DNA from: JAWWPG01 sp033850885
GTDB lineage: Bacteria > Actinomycetota > Actinomycetes > Propionibacteriales > Nocardioidaceae
Length of the DNA: 7,922 nucleotides
NCBI GenBank assembly: GCA_033850885.1
Contig: JAWWPG010000042.1
Span: 1 to 7,922 of the forward strand
Direction of reading: 5' to 3'
Shown here: piece by piece, positions 1 through 5,962 of the stretch
Position numbering within the stretch: position 1 is the first letter of the stretch
Layout of the letters: each line of letters starts with the position of its first letter
Translations under genes and position numbers: made by a program
The notes under the pieces: model-generated
Database searches by the model: none
Seen by the model: only the letters and a program-made list of their open reading frames with translations
Told to the model about the DNA's origin: nothing

Positions 1-247
1 TGCGCAGCCGCGCCCGGCGCCCGTAGGTCAGCCGGCTTGCGGTGAGTGCACCCAGGCGCAGGCCGGTCACCTCCATACCCAGAGGTGCCGAATCACCGGC
101 GAGGTCGAGCCGGTTCGGGAGGTAGAGCTGGGTGACGATCTGCTCGGCCTCGTCACGGTCGTCGGTCGCGCGCCGGGTATAGGGCGTCACCCGCGGCTGT
201 TTCTCGTCCCGGCTGGGCCAGCGGCGGGCTACGGCGTCACCCCCCAC
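1..247 (-). CDS. AraC-family transcriptional regulator, N-terminal part (runs off the left edge)
   Basis: The minus strand is open from a stop at about 283 to the window edge. Its translation contains EAEQIVTQLYLPNRLDL and then GLRLGALTASRLTYGRR. This pattern (acidic turn, EA-x-x-V helix, Y-x-P-x-R-L, then a beta-rich G-x-L-x-x-SRL-x-YG segment) is typical of the N-terminal sensor domain of AraC-type regulators (AraC_binding_2, PF14525). The HTH domain would lie beyond the left edge, so the assignment rests on the sensor half only. Possible starts are GTG at 247, TTG at 250, or an internal GTG at 190 that would place the domain nearer the N terminus; none has a clear Shine-Dalgarno sequence. 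If correct, it is a cytoplasmic one-component regulator. Its target cannot be seen. It points away from the LuxR-type gene at 746. Confidence 0.55.
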   Translation of the reverse strand, partial: MGGDAVARRWPSRDEKQPRVTPYTRRATDDRDEAEQIVTQLYLPNRLDLAGDSAPLGMEVTGLRLGALTASRLTYGRRARLR

Positions 248-745
248 CAAGCCCGCGACGGTGGTCCGGCCCGGGTCCGGAGGTCATGCTAGACGGCTCG
301 TCCAAGCCCAAGGCCCCCCTTGTGAGCCGGATAGCGCCGTCTGGTAGCCGGAATGCGCAGCACGTCGCCGAGGCGACCCCAGACGGGCGCTCTCGGGGTC
401 ATCATCGAACCGAAGGCTCATGCGGTCCGTCATTCCTGCCAGCAGGAGAGCCCACTTGGCGGCTAGCCGCGATGAAACCCGGACACCGAAACGGAATCGT
501 TGCCAATGGCGAGCCGCCTCGTCGATCGCCAACTCACCCGCATGGAAAGGCTTCATGATGATCACGTACCCCGCACCGGCTCGGCAGGTGAGCATGGAGC
601 CTCGTGGCGCCTTACTCCGGACGCCCTTCCCAGGGAGCAAGAGGCCAACTTCCAGGGTCCGAACAGGTCCGAAGACACCGCGCGAAACGAGGACTGACAT
701 GGTTTCATCGAGTTGGGTAGCGGGCAGGAGTGGACCAGCTTCGCC
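248..745. other. Gene-poor stretch between divergent regulators, with one doubtful minus-strand ORF (284-556)
   Basis: No gene here can be named. A minus-strand frame starting ATG at 556 and ending at 284 gives 90 residues beginning MKPFHAGELAIDEA. The FHAGEL start and a GGPWAW stretch near the end faintly recall the N-terminal region of pyridoxamine-phosphate-oxidase-like proteins. However, the middle does not fit, third-position GC is only moderate, and the other two minus frames do not restore the match. It may be a decayed remnant or chance. Open plus-strand frames overlap it without recognisable content. The stretch should also hold the promoters of the two divergent regulators, but I found no clear -35/-10 pair. 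Confidence 0.3.
656..675 (+). repeat. Two tandem 10-bp direct repeats upstream of the LuxR-type gene
   Basis: The octamer GGTCCGAA occurs at 656-663 and again at 666-673, with a period of 10 bp (one helical turn). It lies about 70-90 bp upstream of the ATG at 746. Repeats phased in this way can bind a regulator on one face of the helix, but two short copies could also be chance. Confidence 0.3.
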
Positions 746-1426
746 ATGACGCCGACCCGCATACCCCTGGCGGCTCGGTCCGGGTTGCCTGCCGTGATCG
801 GATCCGCGGGTAAGAACCTCGTCATTGACTACATCAACGACGATGCCGAGGACTTTCTGGGCGCTTCCCCCGGGGAACTTCTCGGTCAATCGGTTCTCGC
901 CCTGGTAGCTCCGGAAGACGTGCCCAGGTGGCTGGCAGCCATCGCACAGGCGACTCTCGCTCGGGCTGGTGTCACGATGGAGCTTCATGCGCGTCCGGCT
1001 CATGGGCCGCCATTGACATGTGACGCCTTCGTGCTCGCCATGCCGCCGCCGCCAAGCTGCGCATTCGTCTTGATGCCGTCCCTGTCCGGCCCCCTCGGCG
1101 GCCAGAAGGACGACATCGGGAAACATCTGTCACGGTTACAGCGAGGTATCCAGGCCGTCTCCACCTCGGCGGATCTCTCCACGGCCGCCAGCGGGGATCA
1201 CTTCCCCGCATTTGTTGCCATGCTGTCTGCCCGAGAGCTGGAAATTGCCCGTCGACTACACGCGGGGGACCGCGTACCCGCGATAGCAACCGCCCTCTTC
1301 CTCAGCCAAAGTACCGTGCGGAACCATCTCACCCACATCTATCGAAAACTAGGAGTCGGCTCACAGCAGGAGCTCGTCGATCTCTTTCGGCACGATGACA
1401 GGAATCGGCGAGCCCACGAGGAGTGA
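746..1426 (+). CDS. PAS-domain LuxR-type transcriptional regulator
   Basis: From ATG 746 the product is 226 residues. Residues about 14-115 look like a PAS-type sensor: VIDYINDDAEDFLG followed by GELLGQSVLALVAPEDVPRW. Residues about 158-216 are a classic LuxR/NarL helix-turn-helix: LSARELEIARRL, then A-T-A-L-F-L-S-Q-S-T-V-R-N-H, then IYRKLGVGSQQELVDL. The order sensor then HTH marks a one-component regulator that probably binds a palindromic site as a dimer. No receiver-domain aspartate pocket is seen, so it is not a typical response regulator. The frame also opens at TTG 713; I prefer ATG 746, with AGGAG at 726-730 upstream (spacing rather long, 15 nt). The gene lies 130 nt upstream of a methyltransferase on the same strand, with a strong dyad between them. 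The ligand is unknown. Confidence 0.88.
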   Translation: MTPTRIPLAARSGLPAVIGSAGKNLVIDYINDDAEDFLGASPGELLGQSVLALVAPEDVPRWLAAIAQATLARAGVTMELHARPAHGPPLTCDAFVLAMPPPPSCAFVLMPSLSGPLGGQKDDIGKHLSRLQRGIQAVSTSADLSTAASGDHFPAFVAMLSARELEIARRLHAGDRVPAIATALFLSQSTVRNHLTHIYRKLGVGSQQELVDLFRHDDRNRRAHEE

Positions 1427-1477
1427 ATGGGTCAGCTGGACTGACCGGGGCGCAAGGCCAGTAGGTGAAGGCTCGAT

Positions 1478-1505
1478 CGGGCACTCGTGCCCGTGGTCCA
1501 CGGGC
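1478..1505. promoter_or_regulatory. Two overlapping inverted repeats (possible operator, attenuator or terminator)
   Basis: First repeat: CGGGCA at 1478-1483 pairs with TGCCCG at 1488-1493 around a 4-nt loop. Second repeat: GCCCGTGG at 1489-1496 pairs perfectly with CCACGGGC at 1498-1505 around a single central T. They share 1489-1493, so as RNA they would be mutually exclusive hairpins. As DNA the second is a 17-bp dyad, about the size bound by LuxR-type dimers. The element lies 51 nt after the LuxR-type stop and 51 nt before the methyltransferase ATG. No T-run follows, so a standard intrinsic terminator is less likely than an operator or a folded leader. Confidence 0.5.
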
Positions 1506-1556
1506 CTCTATGCACCGCTTCCCCGTACGGATGCACAGCGGTGTGAGACTTGCCTC

Positions 1557-2327
1557 ATGGAAGCTGTGACGTTCGAAAGCAGTCGGCCGGCAAACTATCT
1601 CAGCCGTCTGGCGGCATCACAGGTGGGGAGGGAATACAAGTCGATCGCTTTGCGGGAGCTGAACATCGGTCCAGGCCAAAGCGTGGTCGACCTCGGCTGT
1701 GGACCGGGCGCCGACCTGATCGACTTCGCCACGGCAACGGGAGCGGACGGAGCGGTCATCGGCTTCGACATCGACCCTGACGCAGTCGCTGTAGCCGTCG
1801 CTTGCCTCAAGGAGCACCCCTGGGCGGATGCTCGGGTAGCCGACATCCATTCGCTCGACCTGCCCGACGCAAGCGTCGATCGTGCACATGCCGACCGGGT
1901 CCTTCAGCATGTCACCGACCCCGCCGCTGTCATCGCTGAGACTCGCCGAGTCCTGCGGCGAGGTGGCCTAGCGGTGTTCGCGGAACCGGATTACGACACA
2001 CTCGTCATCGACTATCCAGATGCGGATGTCATGCGCGCATACCGCGCGTTCATCATCGACCAGGCCGTCCGTAACGCCACGGTCGGTCGCCAGCTCGCCC
2101 GTCTCGTCGAGCAGGCCGGCTTCGCTTCGGTTGCGGTCCTCCCGGTCACCAGCGTGCTTCGGGACGCTGTTGAGGCGGACCAGGTCCTCGGTTTTCAACG
2201 GGTGACCCAGCGGGCCGTTGCGGCGGGGTACCTGACGGGAGAAACGGCCGCCGAGTGGCTTACCAATCTCGCACACCGACCGTTCTTTGCTTCCGCAAGC
2301 ATCTTCATCGTCGTCGCGGAGGCCTGA
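1557..2327 (+). CDS. Class I SAM-dependent methyltransferase
   Basis: The 256-residue product has the Rossmann methyltransferase layout. Motif I is VVDLGCGPG at 43-51 (SAM binding). An acidic GFDID at 69-73 follows (ribose contact at the end of beta 2). Then come RVADIHSLDLPD (93-104, adenine-side loop), RVLQHVTDP (114-122) and a beta-4/5 region with RRGGLAVFAEPDYDTL (134-149). It fits the broad Methyltransf_11/25 group of small-molecule methyltransferases; the acceptor cannot be read from sequence. The frame is open upstream to ATG 1395, inside the preceding gene. I chose ATG 1557 because family similarity starts shortly after it and the upstream 54 codons look non-coding and contain a strong dyad. 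No clear Shine-Dalgarno sequence precedes 1557, so a leaderless or differently placed start is possible. Probably cytoplasmic: no signal peptide or membrane helix is seen. Confidence 0.87.
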   Translation: MEAVTFESSRPANYLSRLAASQVGREYKSIALRELNIGPGQSVVDLGCGPGADLIDFATATGADGAVIGFDIDPDAVAVAVACLKEHPWADARVADIHSLDLPDASVDRAHADRVLQHVTDPAAVIAETRRVLRRGGLAVFAEPDYDTLVIDYPDADVMRAYRAFIIDQAVRNATVGRQLARLVEQAGFASVAVLPVTSVLRDAVEADQVLGFQRVTQRAVAAGYLTGETAAEWLTNLAHRPFFASASIFIVVAEA

Positions 2328-2366
2328 GTTCAGTCCGATCGTCCGCAGAAGCGCTGGCCGGCCGTG

Positions 2367-2402
2367 AGGTTGGCCGCGTCTCGAGTACATTCTGGCCAAC
2401 CT
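2367..2402. repeat. Perfect 9-bp inverted repeat after the methyltransferase gene
   Basis: AGGTTGGCC at 2367-2375 is the exact reverse complement of GGCCAACCT at 2394-2402, with an 18-nt spacer. It starts 39 nt after the methyltransferase stop and lies about 180 nt before the peptidase start. It could be a transcript-end hairpin or a spaced operator. The long loop and absence of a T-run argue against a typical intrinsic terminator. Confidence 0.35.
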
Positions 2403-2583
2403 TCTGCCGACTCCTCGTTACTGATCGGGGCAACGAACTACTGGTCGGCCTGGCACCCCAACGCCGTCGTGGCGAGCAGTTTGCCCTTCGCTGACGGGTG
2501 GCCCTCAACAGGCGTCCGAGCGTAAGTTGATCGTGGTGTCCACAACGGATGCCGGGGGACGGACCCGTCGGCAGGAGTCGCAG

Positions 2584-4407
2584 GTGCCAGATCGACGATC
2601 TCGGGGTTTTACAAGGCTGCTGGTTCCGTTCCTTGTGGTGGCTGCGGGTGTCCCGGCCACCACAGCCGCGGCCCCGGCGACGCCATCTCCAGCGGCGAGG
2701 CTCGGGGACTGCTCCGCAGGCGCTCGCGCGCTGGGTGAACCCGGAGCGATTGTCTATCCCGACACAGGGAACGGGGGATACGCGAGCGTCCACACCGACG
2801 TCGCCATCCGGTACGACGAGCCCAGCAACGCGTTCCTGACCGGCACCCACGTGCTGCTCTCCGACCGGGCGACACAGTGCCTGACGAGCTTCAGCCTGGA
2901 CTTCGAACGGCGCGAACCTGGTACGCCCAACGGCCCCGATCTGACGGTGCACCGCGTACTCGTGAACGGGGTGCCGTCGTCGTACCGGTTCGTGCAGCCC
3001 ACGTACCCCGGCGACCCCAAGGGCCAGAACGACCCCGACCCGAGGGCGCACGAGATCTCGCAGGACAATCCGGTCGGCGGTCCGCACGACAACCCCCTCC
3101 CACCGGCCTGTTCGCCCGAGCTGACGTCAGGAGCCACCAGGTATCGGCACAGCCAGGACGGACAGCAGTGCCCTGCCAACAAGCTCGTCATCACGCCGCG
3201 CAACCCGATTCCCGACGGAACCGCCTTCACTGTTCGCGTCGACTACACCGGCCGCCCGGGACTCCATCACGATGCGGACGGTTCCAACGAGGGCTGGTTC
3301 CGGGTTCCCGGCGGCATCTCCACGGTCACCGAACCGGTCGCATCGGAGGACTGGATGCCGCTGAACAACTTCCCGACCGCCAAACCGACGTACAACTTCC
3401 TGATTACGACGAACGCCGGAAAGACTGCGATCTGCAACGGCAAGCTCGTGAGCGTTCGACAGCGCGGCTCGACTCCAGAGTTCCCGGATGGTTCCGCGAC
3501 ATGGCATTGGAGCGCGCCGATGCCGATCCCGAGCTATCTCGTGCTGACGATGGTCGGCGACTACAAGCTCACATCGCGGCTCGGCAACGACGGCTTGCGG
3601 TACTACGAGGCGTACGACACCCACATCCCCGGAAGGCAGCTCAAGAAGAACCTCCCGAGGATGCACCAGCAGCCCGACATCACCGACTTCGAGTCGCGAT
3701 TCAACGGCCCGTTCCCCTTCTCGTCGGACGGGGTCGTTTCTGCGGCGGCCGTCCACGGTGCATTCATCGAGGAGATGGAGTCGATGATCGTGTTCAACTA
3801 CGGACACGTGAATCTTTCGACTCTCTATCACGAGAATATGCATCAATGGTGGGGTGACAACGTCACCGAAAGCGGCTACAACATGACCTTCTTCAAGGAG
3901 GGCATGGCCACGCTCGGCCAAGTCCTCGAAATCGCGCGACAGGCGAGCGGCGGCGCCGACGCGGCCGGGATCAGCCCCGCGAGCGCGTTCGACAAGGCCA
4001 TGGTCACATGGTTCGACAAGGTGTACGGCGCGGGCGGCTCCTTCTGGACGGAGGCTCCTTCGAACCCGCACCCCTACGACCTCTTCTCGGGCAGCGCCAC
4101 GTACCAGCGTCCCGCGGCGGCGTACGTGGCGCTGTGGCAGATCCTCGGCCGTACCCGGTTCATCGCCACGCTCCATGCGATCCAGCGCGTCTACGCGGGC
4201 TCGTCCATCACCGAGTCTCAGCTCGAGAGCCAGTTCGGCAGGTTCCTGCCAGAGCGCACGCCTGCGTGTGAGCAACGGCTCCAACGCTTCTTCGGCCAGT
4301 GGTTCGACACCCCGTACCGAGGTGGAGGGGGAAGCCAGCGTCCGCACCTGACGGGGCCTGGTCTCAACGGCGGCGGCTTCTACGGGGGCGCCTGCCCCCA
4401 GCCATGA
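2584..4407 (+). CDS. Secreted zinc metallopeptidase, M1 (aminopeptidase N-like) family
   Basis: The start GTG 2584 has AGGAG six nt upstream (2573-2577) and leaves a clean signal peptide: basic n-region PDRRSRGFTR, hydrophobic LLVPFLVVAAGVPA, then Ala-rich A-A-A-P-A near residue 30. A TTG at 2527 opens the frame earlier but would bury this signal. The mature protein is about 575 residues. A beta-rich N-terminal domain with EPVASEDWMPLNNFP resembles the M1 N-terminal segment. The catalytic core has HENMHQWWGDNV (zinc ligands H416 and H420, catalytic E417) and the third ligand E439 in FFKEG, exactly HExxH-x18-E. A Tyr in TYQRPAAAY (about 507) matches the usual transition-state tyrosine. The GAMEN exopeptidase motif appears as EEMES (396-400), keeping Met and Glu only. 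Exported proteolysis or peptide trimming is the likely role; the substrate is unknown. It stands alone, convergent with the next gene. Confidence 0.9.
   Translation: MPDRRSRGFTRLLVPFLVVAAGVPATTAAAPATPSPAARLGDCSAGARALGEPGAIVYPDTGNGGYASVHTDVAIRYDEPSNAFLTGTHVLLSDRATQCLTSFSLDFERREPGTPNGPDLTVHRVLVNGVPSSYRFVQPTYPGDPKGQNDPDPRAHEISQDNPVGGPHDNPLPPACSPELTSGATRYRHSQDGQQCPANKLVITPRNPIPDGTAFTVRVDYTGRPGLHHDADGSNEGWFRVPGGISTVTEPVASEDWMPLNNFPTAKPTYNFLITTNAGKTAICNGKLVSVRQRGSTPEFPDGSATWHWSAPMPIPSYLVLTMVGDYKLTSRLGNDGLRYYEAYDTHIPGRQLKKNLPRMHQQPDITDFESRFNGPFPFSSDGVVSAAAVHGAFIEEMESMIVFNYGHVNLSTLYHENMHQWWGDNVTESGYNMTFFKEGMATLGQVLEIARQASGGADAAGISPASAFDKAMVTWFDKVYGAGGSFWTEAPSNPHPYDLFSGSATYQRPAAAYVALWQILGRTRFIATLHAIQRVYAGSSITESQLESQFGRFLPERTPACEQRLQRFFGQWFDTPYRGGGGSQRPHLTGPGLNGGGFYGGACPQP
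4384..4399 (+). terminator. GC-rich hairpin overlapping the end of the peptidase gene (possible transcript end)
   Basis: GGGGGC at 4384-4389 pairs with GCCCCC at 4394-4399 across a 4-nt loop, five nt before the TGA of the peptidase. The position between two convergent genes suits a transcript-end or RNA-stability hairpin. There is no T-run, and the Gly/Pro codons here could produce it incidentally. Confidence 0.25.
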
Positions 4408-4443
4408 CACCAACGCCAACGGTAGGGGAGCGGTGCGGTGCCC

Positions 4444-4719
4444 TCAGCCCTCGATCACGTTGTGAACGCGCGCCACCATGGGCTCGTTCAGGTCGACGCC
4501 GAGTCCGGCAAGGATCGGCACGAGTGTCGATCCAAATGCCTCGAATGTCTCCTGGGATTCCCAGAGGTCGAAAACCTGGATCTCACCGTTGGACTCGAGG
4601 GCGACGTGGAGGGTGCGCCCATTCGGAGCTCCTTGACCGGCCGCGTCCAACTGCTTTATCGTCTCGTCGTATTTGTCCGGAGTAAACCCTCCGTGCGTGA
4701 AATAGAATCCGAGTGCCAC
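4444..4719 (-). CDS. Small conserved protein, probable dimeric alpha/beta-barrel (ABM-like) fold
   Basis: The 91-residue product begins MALGFYFTHGGFTPDKYDETI and contains IQVFDLWESQETFEAFGSTL (47-66) and a C-terminal PMVARVHNVIEG. The order is a beta strand, a helix with a K-Y-D-E core, a strand leading into the W-E-S-x-E-x-F-x-A-F helix, then a final strand. This is the ferredoxin-like layout of antibiotic-biosynthesis-monooxygenase-like and related dimeric alpha/beta-barrel proteins, here of the conserved hypothetical type. Such proteins act as small enzymes or ligand binders; no specific activity can be assigned. The start is GTG at 4719 with only a weak purine stretch upstream. It is cytoplasmic, with no signal peptide. 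It converges on the peptidase gene with 36 nt between stops and has no operon partner. Confidence 0.75.
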   Translation of the reverse strand: MALGFYFTHGGFTPDKYDETIKQLDAAGQGAPNGRTLHVALESNGEIQVFDLWESQETFEAFGSTLVPILAGLGVDLNEPMVARVHNVIEG

Positions 4720-5187
4720 GACACACCAACCGTTCTTCGATTATGACGCGATGACTGTAGCGAGATGCCTCGACGAAAGGTACCGGAGCCAGCGTGGAAT
4801 AGCAATGGATCGGCGAGGCCAGGTCCTCGCCGACTTCCGGGAGAAACGGCTGGCACGGACTCCGGTGATGTGAGTCTGGTCGGCCTCGATTTGACCGGGC
4901 ATATATTCCCCCATTTATTGCACCAAAATCCGTTTCTACACCGCACCCGTCAGGAAAAGCCGCACAAGCGCATGATCGCGTTGTCGAAGAACGCGTGACA
5001 AGGGTCGCAGGGCCGTGTCTGATTCAGACGCCCGCGTGAATTTCCATGCCTTGCAGCGAGTTGGACATCCGCGAGCGTGACTGCTCAGATCGCAGCGTGG
5101 TACTGGTGAGCACGGGTGCTGAGTACCGCTATCCTTATCGCGAAGGCTTGGCGAGCGTGGTAACGCAATTGCAGACTCCTCGCCTGC
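4720..5187. other. Gene-free stretch of about 470 nt
   Basis: No convincing gene is seen. Plus-strand frames at 4765-4998 and 5046-5258 have no recognisable motifs, and the second runs into the SnoaL-like gene on the other strand. A small AT-rich patch lies at about 4897-4930. A short dyad, GTCTG-ATT-CAGAC, lies at 5017-5029. The promoter of the minus-strand gene ending at 4719 should be here, but I could not pick a good -35/-10 pair. Confidence 0.4.
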
Positions 5188-5604
5188 TCAATTCGGAGGA
5201 ATGGCCCCAATCTGTTGTAGGAGTCCCAACACATCGAGAACCACCCACTGTTCGGTGATCTTGCCGTTCTCGACCATGAACCAGTCATGAGCCTCGAAAC
5301 TCACGTCTATGCCCGACGGGGGGATACCGTTGAACACCCCTTTGTGGGTGCCCGTGACCACATACCGGACGGCCACCAGACCGCCCTCGGAGACGAGGGC
5401 GGCTTCGTCGAGCCTCAGATTTGGAAAGGCGTCGAAGATGGCCTGCAGGAACGTCATTGAGCCAGCTTGCCCGACGACGTCAGGGCCGTTGGGGTCGTGG
5501 CGGACATAGCTTGGCGTGAGCAGCGAGACTGCGGCGTCCGGGTCGTGGTCGTTCCACGCGGCCGCCCAGCGGCGCAGAACGGCCTTGTCGTCCTCGTTCG
5601 GCAT
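5188..5604 (-). CDS. SnoaL-like / ester cyclase-type protein (NTF2-like fold)
   Basis: From ATG 5604 the product is 138 residues, the usual size for SnoaL-like proteins. The frame is open further upstream, but GGGAG lies just before ATG 5604 and family similarity starts at PNEDDKAVLRRWAAAWNDHD. Recognisable blocks are YVRHDPNGP (33-41), FLQAIFDAFPNLRL (52-65), VAVRYVVTGTHKGVFNGIPP (77-96), GKITEQWVVLD (114-124) and LLQQIGAIP (128-136). They match the SnoaL/ester cyclase group (PF07366-like), a cone-shaped alpha+beta fold that binds small hydrophobic molecules and in polyketide pathways catalyses aldol ring closure. No polyketide genes are present here, so a general small-molecule hydrolase, isomerase or binding role is equally possible. 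Cytoplasmic. A plausible promoter lies at 5642-5670. Confidence 0.85.
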   Translation of the reverse strand: MPNEDDKAVLRRWAAAWNDHDPDAAVSLLTPSYVRHDPNGPDVVGQAGSMTFLQAIFDAFPNLRLDEAALVSEGGLVAVRYVVTGTHKGVFNGIPPSGIDVSFEAHDWFMVENGKITEQWVVLDVLGLLQQIGAIPPN

Positions 5605-5641
5605 ATCTCTCCCTGTTGATCGGCACGTGCTTGGCCGTCCG

Positions 5642-5670
5642 ATCTTGCTCTGCTGAAGCTGGACCGTCAA
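5642..5670 (-). promoter_or_regulatory. Candidate promoter of the SnoaL-like gene
   Basis: Read on the minus strand, TTGACG (5670-5665) is followed after 17 nt by CAAGAT (5647-5642). The -35 matches five of six consensus bases; the -10 matches three of six, including the important A at position 2 and T at position 6. The start of transcription would fall near 5635, giving a leader of about 30 nt with GGGAG just before ATG 5604. This geometry is good for a housekeeping sigma factor. Confidence 0.42.
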
Positions 5671-5938
5671 GGTCGACGACTCTTGACGCTCGATCGACAT
5701 CTACTTGTCGAAATTGACCCAGCCGCGAACGCCTTATATCGGGCGCGGGAACCAGCGTGCGTCATTCCTATCCTTGCCGTCAAGGGGAGTCTCTCGGCCC
5801 GGCTGAGTGGACCGGTGCTTGTCGCCGACGCGGGGGCTAGGAAGCTGAGGCCGCAGAGGGTTTCCGACTCTCTCGTTGATCTGAACCCGCGTGCGGAAGC
5901 GACGCCGCAAACCCGCTCGGTGCTGTCAGCGAGGAACA

Positions 5939-5953
5939 CGGAGTGACACTCCG
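5939..5953 (-). terminator. Hairpin immediately after the winged-helix gene
   Basis: CGGAGTG at 5939-5945 is the exact reverse complement of CACTCCG at 5947-5953, around one central base. On the minus strand it begins 9 nt after the TAG of the winged-helix gene. In RNA it would form a 6-bp stem with a 3-nt loop. A short, only mildly T-containing tail follows. Position and symmetry suggest a transcript-end hairpin; actinobacterial terminators often lack a U-run. Confidence 0.42.
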
Positions 5954-5962
5954 AGAGGGCAA

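Larger units (their letters stand above)
5605..5962. other. Gene-free stretch between two minus-strand genes
   Basis: About 360 nt separate the SnoaL-like start from the winged-helix stop. It holds a candidate promoter at 5642-5670 and a hairpin at 5939-5953. A plus-strand frame at 5683-5946 (TTG start, 87 residues) and an overlapping minus-strand frame have no recognisable protein motifs and no good ribosome site, so I do not call them genes. The presence of both a candidate terminator and a promoter suggests the two flanking genes are separate transcription units. Confidence 0.45.

Noticed and set aside
284..1126. Long minus-strand ORF of 280 codons
   Set aside because: Its 5' part is the antisense shadow of the PAS-LuxR gene, which has clear domain motifs on the plus strand. 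Only the 284-556 part lies outside it and is treated separately.
2877..3857. Plus-strand ORF of 326 codons inside the peptidase gene
   Set aside because: It is an out-of-frame shadow rich in Arg and Pro, with no known motif.
3127..4419. Minus-strand ORF of 430 codons opposite the peptidase
   Set aside because: It is an Arg/Val-rich antisense frame with no motifs; the plus strand carries the complete HExxH-x18-E peptidase. Long antisense frames are usual in high-GC DNA.
5017..5029. Short dyad GTCTG-ATT-CAGAC
   Set aside because: A 5-bp stem in a gene-free stretch, not placed next to any gene end or start, is too weak to call as a site.
5046..5258. Plus-strand 70-codon frame in the gap before the SnoaL-like gene
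   Set aside because: It has no ribosome site or known motif, and its last third is antisense to the SnoaL-like gene.
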